Positions 32,063 through 41,095 of a DNA stretch of 64,000 nucleotides are shown here, in pieces. Source of the stretch: Pseudonocardia halophobica. Its GTDB lineage: Bacteria > Actinomycetota > Actinomycetes > Mycobacteriales > Pseudonocardiaceae. Where the stretch lies: contig NZ_BSFQ01000033.1 of the NCBI RefSeq assembly GCF_027922425.1, forward strand, positions 1 through 64,000, given 5' to 3'. A model generated the notes under the pieces. It was not told the DNA's origin, did not search any database, and saw nothing but the letters and a program-made list of their open reading frames with translations. How positions within the stretch are numbered: the stretch's first letter is position 1; every line of letters starts with the position of its first letter. A program made the translations under genes and the position numbers.

Positions 32063-33345
32063 GAGCGCCGCAGGACGTGCAGCAGGAACTCCTCGTCGAC
32101 GTGCTCGACGAGGAGGTCGAAGCGGGGGTCGCCGAGGAGCCTGCGGTGGGTGGCGGCGGCGTCCTGCGGGGCCTCCGCCGGCCAGCCCCGCCAGTGCGCC
32201 AGCACCACGTCCCCGCCCGGCACCAGCGCGTGGGCGAGGCGGTCGGTCACGGCGTCGACGTCGGCGGGGGAGAGGTAGTAGAGCACCTCGCTGAGCACCA
32301 CGAGGTCGACACCGTCGGGCACCGCCCGCGGGTCGGGCAGGGCGGCCTCCAGCACCGTGACGCCGGGGAACCCGCCGGTCGCGTCGCGCGTCGCGGCGAC
32401 GGCGGCCGGGGTGTAGTCGGAGGCGGTCACCGCGTCGCACCGCCCGGCCAGCACGCGGGTCAGCCCGCCGAGCCCGCAGCCCGGCTCGGCGGCGTGCGCG
32501 TAGTGCCGGTGCGGCAGGCACGCGGCGACGATGGTGCGCTTGCGCTCCTCGTACCAGCTGGTGCGGGTCTCCCACGGGTCCGTGCCGCCGGCGTAGAGGT
32601 CGGCGAACCGCTCGGCCGGGGCGCTGTCCGGGCGGGGGACCCGGAAGAACAGCTCCCGGCCGGTGGCGAAGTGGGTCAGGACGTCCGGCGGCAGGATCGG
32701 CGGGCCGCCGCCCGGGGCGGGGGCGAGCTGGGACGTGAACCGCTCGACGGCCGCGGCCTTGGCCCGGCGGGCGGGCTCGTCGAGCCGGTGCTCGCACGCC
32801 GTGGCCCACGGGATCGCCGGGTCGTCCGGCCGCATCCAGGGCCACATCCAGATCGGGTAGGCGAAGCGGTGCGTGCGCACCGGGGCCGCCCGCTCGGCGG
32901 CGCGGCCGGCGGCGGCGTGGTCCGGGTGCGGGTCGCCGGTCCACGGCGCGAGGCAGGCGTCGGCGGAGCGCAGCAGCGGGGCGAGCGCGCCGGTCAGCTC
33001 GTCCTCGCGATCGGCGAGGCCGGAGTCGGGCAGGCCGAGCCAGGTGACCCGGGTGTCGCCGACGCCGAGGGCCTCGAGGGCGGCGTGCAGCTCGGCGCGC
33101 CGGGTCCGGCCCAGCGCGGCCCGGTCGGCGGGCGGGGCGTCGGGGAACGCGGCCTCGCCGTCCGTCGCGACGACCAGCTCCACCGTGCCGCCGGCGGCGT
33201 GCACCGCGCGCAGGAACCCCGCGGCGGCCAGGGTCTCGTCGTCCGGGTGCGCGGCGACGACGACCAGCCGGCCGACGGCCGGGTCCATCGCGGGCGGGGC
33301 GTGCGTGGCCAGGGCCTCGGCCCAGCCCGGGACGGTCGCGGTCAC
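32059..33345 (-). CDS. PIG-L deacetylase fused to SAM methyltransferase
   Basis: 428 aa. The N-terminal ~225 residues are a zinc PIG-L (LmbE) deacetylase with VVAAHPDDETLAAAG (~30-44) and GDPHPDHAAAG (HPDH motif, ~140). The C-terminal ~190 residues are a class I methyltransferase of the NodS-like type (WYEERKRTIVAACLP, AAEPGCGLGGLTRVLA as the SAM loop, DLVVLSEVLYYL). PIG-L proteins remove N-acetyl groups from sugars, so the fusion suggests deacetylation then methylation of a glycan or glycolipid. It overlaps both neighbours by 4 bp. Confidence 0.88.
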   Translation of the reverse strand: MTATVPGWAEALATHAPPAMDPAVGRLVVVAAHPDDETLAAAGFLRAVHAAGGTVELVVATDGEAAFPDAPPADRAALGRTRRAELHAALEALGVGDTRVTWLGLPDSGLADREDELTGALAPLLRSADACLAPWTGDPHPDHAAAGRAAERAAPVRTHRFAYPIWMWPWMRPDDPAIPWATACEHRLDEPARRAKAAAVERFTSQLAPAPGGGPPILPPDVLTHFATGRELFFRVPRPDSAPAERFADLYAGGTDPWETRTSWYEERKRTIVAACLPHRHYAHAAEPGCGLGGLTRVLAGRCDAVTASDYTPAAVAATRDATGGFPGVTVLEAALPDPRAVPDGVDLVVLSEVLYYLSPADVDAVTDRLAHALVPGGDVVLAHWRGWPAEAPQDAAATHRRLLGDPRFDLLVEHVDEEFLLHVLRRS

Positions 33346-34484
33346 CGCTCCTCCCCGGACACGGCCCGACCCGCCCCGCCCGATCCCGTTCCGCCCGGCC
33401 CCGTTCCGCCCGGGCCCGTTCCGCCCGGGCCCGTTCCGCCCGGCCCCGTTCCGCCCGGCCCCGTTCCGCCCGGCCCCGTTCCGCGCGGCGCGGCCTCGCC
33501 CGGGACCGCCTCGCCCAGGACCACCTCACCCAGCGCCGCCAGATCCCGCTCGCCGTGGTGCTGACGGACGTACATCCCCAGGTCGGCGAGCCGGTCGGCC
33601 AGCCCGCCGGCCAGCGCGGCGACCCCGGCCACCCGCGGGGCGAGGTCGAGGACCGTCCGGCAGAGCCGCTCGGCCGCCGCGCGGGCGGTCCACGCGGCGG
33701 TGCGGTGGGCGGACTTGGGGTCGGCATCGATGGTGTCGGCGGTGCGGGTGAGCAGGGCGTCGACCGCCTCGAGCCCGGCGTGCAGCTCGCCGAGGTGCGC
33801 CAGCTGATGGGGATCGGCCTTCTCGCGCAGGCGCTCCCGCAGCTCGTCGACGATCCCGGCGGCGCCGCCCAGCCAGACGGCCGCGACACCGGCGCCGCCC
33901 CACCAGAACCCGGGCCGCTCGGTGTAGAAGCCGGGCTCGCCGACCAGGTCGGTCACGTCGAGGTCGTCGAGGTCCACGTCGAGGGTGTCGCTCGCGCGCA
34001 TCCCGGCCGCGTGCCACGAGTCGGGGTGCCGCCGGATCCCGGGGCGGGAGAGGTCCAGGTCGACGATCCGGCTGCCACCGGGCGCGGCGGCGACCACGAG
34101 CGCCCGCTCCAGATCCGGGGCGCCGGAGCAGAAGCGGACCCGTCCGCGCAGGACCCACGACCCGGCCGCCCCGGCCAGCTCGGCGCCGGTGCCGCCCGAG
34201 CGGGCCGCCCACACGCCGTACCGGGTGCCGGGCACCGGCTCGGCGCCCGCCTCGCGCAGGATCGCGACGGCGTCGGTGTGGCCCTCGGCGAGCCGGGCGA
34301 GCGGCAGGCTCTCCCGGCCCCACGCCGCCAGCCGGGCCCAGCGGACGCCGGTCGCGCCCTGCCCGGGCGGCGGCAGCTCCAGCCCGCCGGCGCGGAGCAG
34401 AGCGGCCAGCCTTTCGGCGGGGCGGGCCGCGTCCGGCACGGGCGTCGGCCGGCCGGTGCCGGCGGACAGAAGTGACACACGCAC
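33342..34484 (-). CDS. Acyl-CoA-dehydrogenase-like protein with GTGPG tail
   Basis: 380 aa. Residues ~25-335 have the helical/beta layout of acyl-CoA dehydrogenases (VWAARSGGTGAELAGAAGSWVLRGRVRFCSGAPDLERALVVAA; later HLGELHAGLEAVDALLTRTADTI), but motifs such as E-G-T-x-x-I-Q-R are missing, so it may not be a true dehydrogenase. The C-terminus is a run of G-T-G-P-G repeats coded by a 15-bp minisatellite. It is first in the unit with the PIG-L/methyltransferase and glycosyltransferase. Related acyl-CoA-dehydrogenase-like genes accompany this gene pair elsewhere, to my knowledge without a known function. Confidence 0.75.
   Translation of the reverse strand: MRVSLLSAGTGRPTPVPDAARPAERLAALLRAGGLELPPPGQGATGVRWARLAAWGRESLPLARLAEGHTDAVAILREAGAEPVPGTRYGVWAARSGGTGAELAGAAGSWVLRGRVRFCSGAPDLERALVVAAAPGGSRIVDLDLSRPGIRRHPDSWHAAGMRASDTLDVDLDDLDVTDLVGEPGFYTERPGFWWGGAGVAAVWLGGAAGIVDELRERLREKADPHQLAHLGELHAGLEAVDALLTRTADTIDADPKSAHRTAAWTARAAAERLCRTVLDLAPRVAGVAALAGGLADRLADLGMYVRQHHGERDLAALGEVVLGEAVPGEAAPRGTGPGGTGPGGTGPGGTGPGGTGPGGTGPGGTGSGGAGRAVSGEER
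33387..33491. repeat. 15-bp minisatellite encoding GTGPG units
   Basis: Seven units with a CGTTCCGCCCGG core on the plus strand start at 33387, 33402, 33417, 33432, 33447, 33462 and 33477. The period of 15 bp keeps frame and encodes G-T-G-P-G in the tail of the acyl-CoA-dehydrogenase-like protein. Copies are nearly identical, suggesting recent expansion. Confidence 0.9.
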
Positions 34485-34581
34485 CTCCGTTGGGGAGCCC
34501 GCGGTGCGTCGCGTGCGCGCCGGGTTCCCTGTCGAACCGCAGAACGATCAACAGGGAGGTACCCGGAGGGTCGTCCGCCTG

Positions 34582-35790
34582 CTACTCCTCTGTGACCGTT
34601 GCCACGTCCGGGACCGGTTCCCCGGCCGCGACGAGCTGTTCGCCGCGCTCGTAGTCCTCGTCGGCCCGGTGGGTGGCGACCCCGACCGCGCGGCCCTGCT
34701 CGTCGGCGTACCAGACGGTGAAGGCGCCGTCGCCGTGGTCGACGAGCCGGTCGTGGTCGTAGCCGTCGCCCCAGGCGGCGTACTTGAGGGTGCGGTCGCC
34801 GATCTCGGTCCAGAAGCCCGGCACGGCGTCCCAGCGCAGGTCGGCCCCGGCGGCCACCCCGCCCGCGACGGTGCCCATCGCCTCCGCCTCGCCCCAGTGC
34901 TCGACGACGAGGTGGCGGCCCGCGGTGGCGTTGCGCGCGTAGGCGACGTCGCCGGCGGCGTAGAGGCCCGGCAGCGAGGTGCGCATGTGCTCGTCGACGA
35001 CCACGCGGTCCTGCTCGACCCGCGCGCCGGTGGCGCGGGCGAGGGTGACGTGCGGGTCGATTCCGCCGGCCACCAGCACGAGGTCGGCCTCCAGCGGGGC
35101 GCGCCCGGACACCCGGACCCGGCGCGGACGCTCGTCCGGGTCGCCCAGCGGCTCGATCGCCTCGACCTGCGCGCCGCCGACCAGCGTGACGCCGTCCTCG
35201 GCGAGCCAGCCGGCGATCCGGCGGCCGGCGTCGGCGCCGAGGCGCTTCTCCTGCGGCAGGTCCTCGGTGCTCACGACCGTCACGTCCAGCCCCCGGCGGG
35301 CCAGGGAGGCGGCGGCCTCGCAGCCGATGAACCCCGACCCGACCACGACGGCGCTGCGGGCGGTGAGGGCGGCCGAGCGCAGCTCCTTGGCGCTGTCGAG
35401 CGAGCGCAGCATGGCGACGGCGGGCGCGTCGGCGCCGGGCACCGGGAGCGGCTTGGGCGCGGAGCCGGTGGCCAGGACACAGGCCTTGTAGGTGATTCGC
35501 GCGCCGCCGGACAGCTGCGCGGCGCGCTCCTCACCGTGCAGCGTGGTCACCATCTGCCGCAGCAGCAACGTGATGCCGCGGTCGGTGTAGGTGGTGGCGG
35601 GGGTGAGCTCCGTGTCGCCCGCCTCGGACTCGCCGCGGAGGTAGTCCTTCGACAGCGGCGGCCGGAAGTAGGGCGGCGCGGTGTCGTCCGAGACGAGCAC
35701 GACCGCGCCCTCGCCCCCGTGGTCGCGGTAGCTGGTGGCGGCGGCCAGCGCGGCCGGCCCGCCGCCGACGACGAGGAGTTCGGCATGCAT
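34582..35790 (-). CDS. FAD-dependent ferredoxin-reductase-type oxidoreductase
   Basis: 402 aa. Two dinucleotide folds are visible: LLVVGGGPAALAAATSYRDHG (FAD, ~5-25) and SAVVVGSGFIGCEAAASLARRG (NAD(P), ~145-167), plus YFRPPLSKDYL and LYAAGDVAYARN near the C-terminal FAD site. This is the layout of rubredoxin/putidaredoxin-type reductases that feed monooxygenases. It sits downstream of the FMO-type monooxygenase gene on the same strand (73-bp gap) and may be co-expressed. No ferredoxin gene is near. Confidence 0.88.
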   Translation of the reverse strand: MHAELLVVGGGPAALAAATSYRDHGGEGAVVLVSDDTAPPYFRPPLSKDYLRGESEAGDTELTPATTYTDRGITLLLRQMVTTLHGEERAAQLSGGARITYKACVLATGSAPKPLPVPGADAPAVAMLRSLDSAKELRSAALTARSAVVVGSGFIGCEAAASLARRGLDVTVVSTEDLPQEKRLGADAGRRIAGWLAEDGVTLVGGAQVEAIEPLGDPDERPRRVRVSGRAPLEADLVLVAGGIDPHVTLARATGARVEQDRVVVDEHMRTSLPGLYAAGDVAYARNATAGRHLVVEHWGEAEAMGTVAGGVAAGADLRWDAVPGFWTEIGDRTLKYAAWGDGYDHDRLVDHGDGAFTVWYADEQGRAVGVATHRADEDYERGEQLVAAGEPVPDVATVTEE

Positions 35791-35863
35791 GTGACGCGGG
35801 ATACCCGGCGGCGGAGATCGACTCACATGATCCACTCGCCCCGCCGCCGGGCACCGCGTCGGC

Positions 35864-37678
35864 TCAGCCGGTGTGGTGCACCTCCTGCAGGCCGTACACC
35901 GGGGTCGGGATCCCCTCGAGCCGGGCCTTGAGCTGCAGCGCCAGGTAGAGCGAGTAGTGGCGGCTCTGGTGCAGGTTGCCGCCGTGGAACCACAGCCCCT
36001 CCTGCTGGGTGGGCTTCCACATGTTGCGCTGCTCGCCCTCCCACGGGCCCGGGTCCTTGGTGGTGTCGGAGCCCAGCCCCCACACCTTGCCGACCTTGTC
36101 GGCGACCTCCGGGCTGATGAGGTCCGCGGCCCAGCCGTTCATCGAGCCGTACCCCGTCGCGTAGACGACGAGGTCCGCCTCGAGCTCGGTGCCGTCGTCG
36201 AGCTTCACGGTGTGCTCGGTCAGCTCGACGACCTGGCCCTGCACCAGCTTGACCTCTCCGTCGGCGATGAGGTCCGCCGCACCGACGTCGATGTAGTAGC
36301 CCGAGCCGCGGCGCAGGTACTTCATGAACAGGCCGGAGTCGTCGTCGCCCCAGTCGTGGCGGAACCCGGAGGCCTCCAGACGGTCGTAGAACTCCTGGTC
36401 CCGCTCCTTGATCGCCGCGTACACCGGCTGCTGGAAGGTGTGCATGATCCGGTACGGGATGGACGCGAAGGTCATGTCGGCCTTCTGCGTGGTCATCCCG
36501 GCGGCGACCGCGCGCTCCGAGTACAGGTCGCCCAGCCCCAGGTCCATCAGGGAGTCGGACCTGACGATGTGGGTCGAGGAGCGCTGCACCATCGTGACGT
36601 CGGCGCCCACCTCCCACAGCGCGCCGCAGATGTCGAAGGCCGAGTTGTTCGACCCGACGACCACGACCTTCTTGTCCTTGTAGGCGTCCGGGCCCGGGTG
36701 CTTCGAGCTGTGGTGCTGCTCGCCCCGGAACACGTCCTGGCCGGGCAGCTGCGGCACGTTCGGCTTGCCGGACATGCCGGTGGCCAGCACGAGCTGCTGG
36801 GGGTGGAGGGTGATCTCCTCGCCGTCACGGTCGACGACGACCGTCCACTCCTTCGCCTCCTCGTCGTACGAGGCGGACTTGCAGGTCGTGGAGGACCAGT
36901 AGTTGACCTCCATGACCTTCGTGTACATCTCGAGCCAGTCGGCGATCTTGTCCTTCGGCGCGAAGACCGGCCAGTTCTTCGGGAAGTCGATGTACGGCAG
37001 GTGGTCGTACCAGACCGGGTCGTGCAGGCAGAGCGACTTGTACCGGCCCCGCCACTGGTCGCCGGGCCGCGGGTACCGGTCGACGACCACGTGCGGCACG
37101 CCGAGCTGCTTCAGCCGCGCGCCGAGCGCGATGCCGCCCTGCCCGCCGCCGACCACGACGACGTACGGCTGCCGGGTGCGGCCCATCTCCTCGACCTCGG
37201 CCTGACGGGCCTCGGACCAGGTCACGCGCTCGCGGTTGACGCCGTGCTCGGCGCCCATCGGCCGGCGCTCGCCCTGGGGCTCCTCGTGCTCCTTCAGCTC
37301 GTAGAGCGTGGTGAGGAAGGTCCAGGCGCCCTCGTCGGTGAGCCGCAGGTGCCCGCGGCCCCGGCCCACGGCCGTCTCGAACGCGATCCAGGCGTCGACG
37401 ACGCCGTCGGCCTCGGTCGGCTCCTCGGTGGCGTGGAAGTTGCGTGCGTCCGTGGACTCCATGGTCGACCGCAGCAGGTCCGCGATCCCGTCGCGGTTCT
37501 CGACGGTCTTGATGTTCCAGGTGAACGCGACCAGGTCGCGCCAGAACGACGTCGTCGCGAAGAGGCCGGCCGCCCGCTCGGCGTCCCGGGCCGCGAGGGC
37601 GGCCTCGAAGTCGGCGAGCCACGTGTCGACCCGCTCGCGGGCCCCGGTGGCGGCGGCCGGTTCGAGGGTCTGGGTCAT
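35864..37678 (-). CDS. Flavin-containing monooxygenase with N-terminal NTF2-like domain
   Basis: 604 aa. Residues ~15-150 look like a SnoaL/NTF2 fold (WLADFEAALAARDAERAAGLFATTSFWRDLVAFTWNIKTVENRDGI…). From ~165 the FMO core begins: YVVVVGGGQGGIALGARLKQLGVPHVVVDRYPRPGDQWRGRY, then VVVVGSNNSAFDICGALWEVGADVTMVQRS for NADPH. This two-part layout is common in actinobacterial 'NAD(P)/FAD-dependent oxidoreductases' related to YUC/FMO enzymes. It may oxygenate a soft nucleophile or ketone. The ATG before TQTLEPAAATG follows GGAGG. The FAD reductase-type gene follows. Confidence 0.88.
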   Translation of the reverse strand: MTQTLEPAAATGARERVDTWLADFEAALAARDAERAAGLFATTSFWRDLVAFTWNIKTVENRDGIADLLRSTMESTDARNFHATEEPTEADGVVDAWIAFETAVGRGRGHLRLTDEGAWTFLTTLYELKEHEEPQGERRPMGAEHGVNRERVTWSEARQAEVEEMGRTRQPYVVVVGGGQGGIALGARLKQLGVPHVVVDRYPRPGDQWRGRYKSLCLHDPVWYDHLPYIDFPKNWPVFAPKDKIADWLEMYTKVMEVNYWSSTTCKSASYDEEAKEWTVVVDRDGEEITLHPQQLVLATGMSGKPNVPQLPGQDVFRGEQHHSSKHPGPDAYKDKKVVVVGSNNSAFDICGALWEVGADVTMVQRSSTHIVRSDSLMDLGLGDLYSERAVAAGMTTQKADMTFASIPYRIMHTFQQPVYAAIKERDQEFYDRLEASGFRHDWGDDDSGLFMKYLRRGSGYYIDVGAADLIADGEVKLVQGQVVELTEHTVKLDDGTELEADLVVYATGYGSMNGWAADLISPEVADKVGKVWGLGSDTTKDPGPWEGEQRNMWKPTQQEGLWFHGGNLHQSRHYSLYLALQLKARLEGIPTPVYGLQEVHHTG

Positions 37679-37843
37679 GCGGACCTCCCTGTCCGTCTCC
37701 CGTGTGGTGCGTGCCACTCCACTGAAGCCCCCCGCGGCACGGGGATCAAGGGTTGCAGCGCCGTTGCAACTCCGCGGCGGGCCGGTGCACCTCGAAGGGC
37801 GTCGTCACGGCATCGCGGCCGGCTGATGTGGCAGCGTGGGGGC

Positions 37844-38833
37844 GTGACCTCCGTACGCCGCATCGGGATCGGGCTGGCCGCGGTCGGCCGGCCCGCGTAC
37901 ATCACCGCCGGACGGGAGCGCGACCTCGGCGACGCGCGGGACGTCGAGGCGCTGCGCGAACGCACGTGGGCGGTGCTCGACGCGGCCTACGCGGCGGGGA
38001 TCCGGTACGTCGACGCCGCCCGGTCCTACGGCCGGGCCGAGGAGTTCCTGGCCGGCTGGCTGGCCGCCCGCCCGGACACGACGGACGTCGAGATCGGGTC
38101 GAAGTGGGGGTACCGGTACGTCGGCGACTGGCGGCTCGACGGGGTGCCGATGGTCGACTCCGCAGGCTCCGTCTCCGGAACACACGAGGTCAAGGACCAC
38201 TCGGTCGAGGCGTTCGCCGAGCAGTCCGCGGAGTCGCTGGCGCTGCTCGGGGACCGGCTCGCGGTCTACCACGTGCACTCGGCGACGCTCGACACCGGCG
38301 CGCTCGACGACGCCGAGCTCCACCGTGCGATGGCCGACCTGCGCGAGCACGGGATCCGGGTCGGGATCTCGACGTCCGGGCCGCGGCAGGCCGAGGCCGT
38401 GCGGCGGGCGCTCGACGTGACCGTGGACGGCGAGCCGCTGTTCACCTCGTTCCAGAGCACCTGGAACATCCTCGAGCCGTCGGTCGGGCCGGCCCTGGCG
38501 GAGGCCGCGGACGCGGGCGCCAGGGTGATCGTCAAGGAGGCCGTCGCGAACGGGCGGCTGGCGCCGGGCGGCGCGACGGACTCGCGGGACGACCGGGTCG
38601 CCAACCTGGCCGACGAGCTGGGCACCAGCGTGGACCGGCTGGCGTTCGCGGCGGTGCTGGCCGAGCCGTGGGCGGGGATCGTGCTCTCCGGCGCCGTCGA
38701 CCCCGCGCAGGTGGCGAGCAACGTGGCCGCGACCGGGCTGAAGATCCCGGCCGAGGTGGAGGACGAGCTGCTCGACCTCGCCGAGCCCGCCGAGCAGTAC
38801 TGGGCCGCCCGCGGCGCCCGCGCCTGGGCCTGA
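37844..38833 (+). CDS. Aldo/keto reductase
   Basis: 329 aa TIM-barrel AKR. The tetrad can be read in YVDAARSYGRAEEF (Asp, Tyr), IGSKWGYRY (Lys) and VYHVHSATLD (His). It should reduce aldehydes or ketones with NADPH. The GTG start follows a GTGGGGG stretch. It is divergent from the FMO gene across 165 bp and followed by an unrelated lipoprotein gene, so it is probably monocistronic. The substrate is unknown. Confidence 0.87.
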   Translation: MTSVRRIGIGLAAVGRPAYITAGRERDLGDARDVEALRERTWAVLDAAYAAGIRYVDAARSYGRAEEFLAGWLAARPDTTDVEIGSKWGYRYVGDWRLDGVPMVDSAGSVSGTHEVKDHSVEAFAEQSAESLALLGDRLAVYHVHSATLDTGALDDAELHRAMADLREHGIRVGISTSGPRQAEAVRRALDVTVDGEPLFTSFQSTWNILEPSVGPALAEAADAGARVIVKEAVANGRLAPGGATDSRDDRVANLADELGTSVDRLAFAAVLAEPWAGIVLSGAVDPAQVASNVAATGLKIPAEVEDELLDLAEPAEQYWAARGARAWA

Positions 38834-38948
38834 ACCCGTGCGGGCCGTTCCGGAGAGGTGTTACCTGCGTCACGGGTTCGGGTAGAAAGCTCCCATCCTG
38901 GTCCGGACGCACCCGGCGTGCCGGCCGCGGGGGAGGGGAGAACGGCCG

Positions 38949-39920
38949 ATGTTGCGGACATCAGCACGTCGCCGCGCCGGTGTGGTCCTCGGTGCGCTCG
39001 AAGTCGCCGCGACGGTACTGGCCGGCTGCGGCGGGGGCAGCACCTCCGGATCGGGCTCCGGGTCCGGTTCCGGGGGCGGGATGACGGTCAAGGCCGGCGA
39101 GTTCCCCTGGAGCGCCGCCACGCTGACCAACGCGATCCTCGCCGAGGTCGCCGCGCAGCACCCGGAGCTGGGGGTCTCCCGGATCGACACCACCACGCTG
39201 GGGCCGGCCCCGGCGTGGGCCGGCGCACAGCGGGGCGACATCGACCTGCTCGCCGAGGTCGCGCTGCCCAACCAGCAGCAGCTGGCCGACAAGGCCAAGG
39301 ACCGGATGAGCCTGGTGCACCAGACCTACGGCGGCGCCGCCCAGGGCTGGTTCGTCCCCACCTACGCCACGGAGCCCGGGCAGCCGCTCACCGGCCTCAC
39401 CAGCGTCACGCAGCTCAACAACTACGCCGCCGCGCTCGGCAACAAGCTCGTCGATGCGGACCCGAGCTTCATCACCACGCAGCAGAACGTTAAGCGGCTC
39501 GCGGGCTACGGCCTGACCCTGCAGCAGGTCACCTCCAGCGAGGCGGCCCAGCTGGCGGAGCTGAAGCGGGCGTACGACAGTAGGAAGCCGATCCTCGTGT
39601 ACCTCTACCACCCGCACTGGGTGTTCACGCAGTTCCAGATGACCCAGCTGAGCGAGCCCACGCCGTACCGGCCCGACTGCTTCACCACGGGCAACGGCGC
39701 CTGCGCGATGCCGGACTACTCGGCCTGGACCGCGGCGAGTACGACCCTGCAGCAGCAGACGCCGAAGTTCTACGCGATGCTGCAGAAGTTCGAGATCCCG
39801 GTGGCTGACGTCGAGGCCATGCAGAAGAGCGTCGACATCGACAAGCAGCCCGCCGACCAGGTCGCCAAGCAGTGGCTCGCGGCGAACCAGCAGCGCGTGC
39901 AGCAATGGCTGGCGGGCTGA
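38949..39920 (+). CDS. Glycine betaine/choline-type ABC substrate-binding lipoprotein
   Basis: 323 aa. A lipoprotein signal with lipobox LAGC (C27) is followed by a Ser/Gly linker and an OpuAC-like domain: EFPWSAATLTNAILAEVAAQ, PAWAGAQRGDIDLLAEVAL, and KPILVYLYHPHWVFTQF, whose aromatic residues fit a quaternary-amine cage. It would bind a betaine-like ligand outside the cell. No ATPase or permease gene is adjacent, so it is an orphan that must work with a transporter elsewhere or act as a sensor. Single-gene unit. Confidence 0.85.
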   Translation: MLRTSARRRAGVVLGALEVAATVLAGCGGGSTSGSGSGSGSGGGMTVKAGEFPWSAATLTNAILAEVAAQHPELGVSRIDTTTLGPAPAWAGAQRGDIDLLAEVALPNQQQLADKAKDRMSLVHQTYGGAAQGWFVPTYATEPGQPLTGLTSVTQLNNYAAALGNKLVDADPSFITTQQNVKRLAGYGLTLQQVTSSEAAQLAELKRAYDSRKPILVYLYHPHWVFTQFQMTQLSEPTPYRPDCFTTGNGACAMPDYSAWTAASTTLQQQTPKFYAMLQKFEIPVADVEAMQKSVDIDKQPADQVAKQWLAANQQRVQQWLAG

Positions 39921-39927
39921 ACGTCGT

Positions 39928-39948
39928 GAGCGGGCGGCGCGTCCGCTC
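39928..39948. terminator. Possible bidirectional terminator hairpin
   Basis: Arms GAGCGG and CCGCTC flank a 9-nt loop, 7 bp after the binding-protein stop and before the end of a convergent gene. It has no U-tract on either side beyond ATTCCT. Confidence 0.4.
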
Positions 39949-39984
39949 ATTCCTAGCGAGCGAGAGCGCCCTTCGTCCGTCCGA

Positions 39985-41025
39985 CTACCGGACGCGGAGG
40001 ACGGGCTTGCCGGGGGCGCGGTCGGGGGAGTCGAGGTAGGTGTGGGCGGCGGCGACGTCGTCGAAGTCGAAGACCCGGTCGACCACCGGCCGCAGCGCCC
40101 CGCACGCCAGCCCGGACCGCACGAACGCGACCGCCCGGCGCAGCGCGGCCGGGTCGCCGGTGATCTCGAAGACCCGGTAGCGGCGGAGCCAGACGGCCGC
40201 GTACCCGCCGCCCGGCAGGGGAGTGGGCAGCCCGGACAGCCCGCCGTGCACGATCACGCTCGCCCCGGGCGCGCAGGCCGCGACCAGCTGGCCGACCTGC
40301 GGTCCGCCGACCGCGTCGAGGACCAGGTCGGCGCCTGCCGACCCGCCGGGATCGGCCCGCTCCAGAGCGGCACGGAGGGCGTCGGCGAGGGAGCCGCCGC
40401 CGGGGACCTCCCGGCCGTCGCCCTCGTACGCCCCGGTCACGACGACCTCGGCCGCGCCCGCCTCGCGGAGCGCCGCCTCCGGCCCGGGCGCCGGGACGGT
40501 CGCGACCGGCACCGCGCCCAGGTACCGCAGCACCTGCAGCGCCGCGACGCCGATGCTGTTCGCGGCCGCCGTGACCACCACCCGGTCACCGGGCCGGACC
40601 CGCAGGATCTCGGCGACCATCCCGTACACCGTCACGTACGGCATCCAGACCGCCGCGCCGGTCACGGCGTCCATCCCGGCCGGCCGCCGGACCAGCGCCG
40701 CGGCCGGCACCACCGCCTCCTCGGCGTAGACCGGGTAGTCGTTCTGGGAGAACGCCGGGACCACGCTGACGGCCTCGCCCGGGGCCCAGCCGGCGACGTC
40801 CGGCCCGACCTCGAGGATCTCACCGGCCGCCTCGGTGCCCAGCCCCGCCGGCAGCCGCGGGTCCTCGAGGTAGGTGCCGCGGCGGAAGTTCACCTCCGCC
40901 CGGTTCAGGCCGACGGCGTCGACCCGGATGCGGACCTCGCCGGGGCCGGGCGCGCGGACCGGCAGGTCCTCGACGCGCAGCACCTCGGGTCCGCCGAGCT
41001 CGTGGAATCTGATCACGCGGGGCAC
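39985..41025 (-). CDS. Zinc-independent MDR / quinone oxidoreductase-like protein
   Basis: 346 aa medium-chain dehydrogenase/reductase: VIRFHELGGPEVLRVEDLPVRAPGPGEVRIRVDAVGLNRAEVNFRRG is the usual start of quinone oxidoreductases, and DRVVVTAAANSIGVAALQVLRYLGAVPVAT is the NADPH Rossmann motif. No zinc-binding Cys set is present. It should reduce quinones or enones using NADPH. The GTG reading VPRVIRF was chosen; a second GTG three codons later is possible. It is flanked by unrelated genes. Confidence 0.87.
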   Translation of the reverse strand: MPRVIRFHELGGPEVLRVEDLPVRAPGPGEVRIRVDAVGLNRAEVNFRRGTYLEDPRLPAGLGTEAAGEILEVGPDVAGWAPGEAVSVVPAFSQNDYPVYAEEAVVPAAALVRRPAGMDAVTGAAVWMPYVTVYGMVAEILRVRPGDRVVVTAAANSIGVAALQVLRYLGAVPVATVPAPGPEAALREAGAAEVVVTGAYEGDGREVPGGGSLADALRAALERADPGGSAGADLVLDAVGGPQVGQLVAACAPGASVIVHGGLSGLPTPLPGGGYAAVWLRRYRVFEITGDPAALRRAVAFVRSGLACGALRPVVDRVFDFDDVAAAHTYLDSPDRAPGKPVLRVR

Positions 41026-41095
41026 GCGGGGGATTCTGCCCCGCGCACGCCCGGGTGGCGGCCGCCGCACGTGCGCGACGACCGCCACCCGCCCC

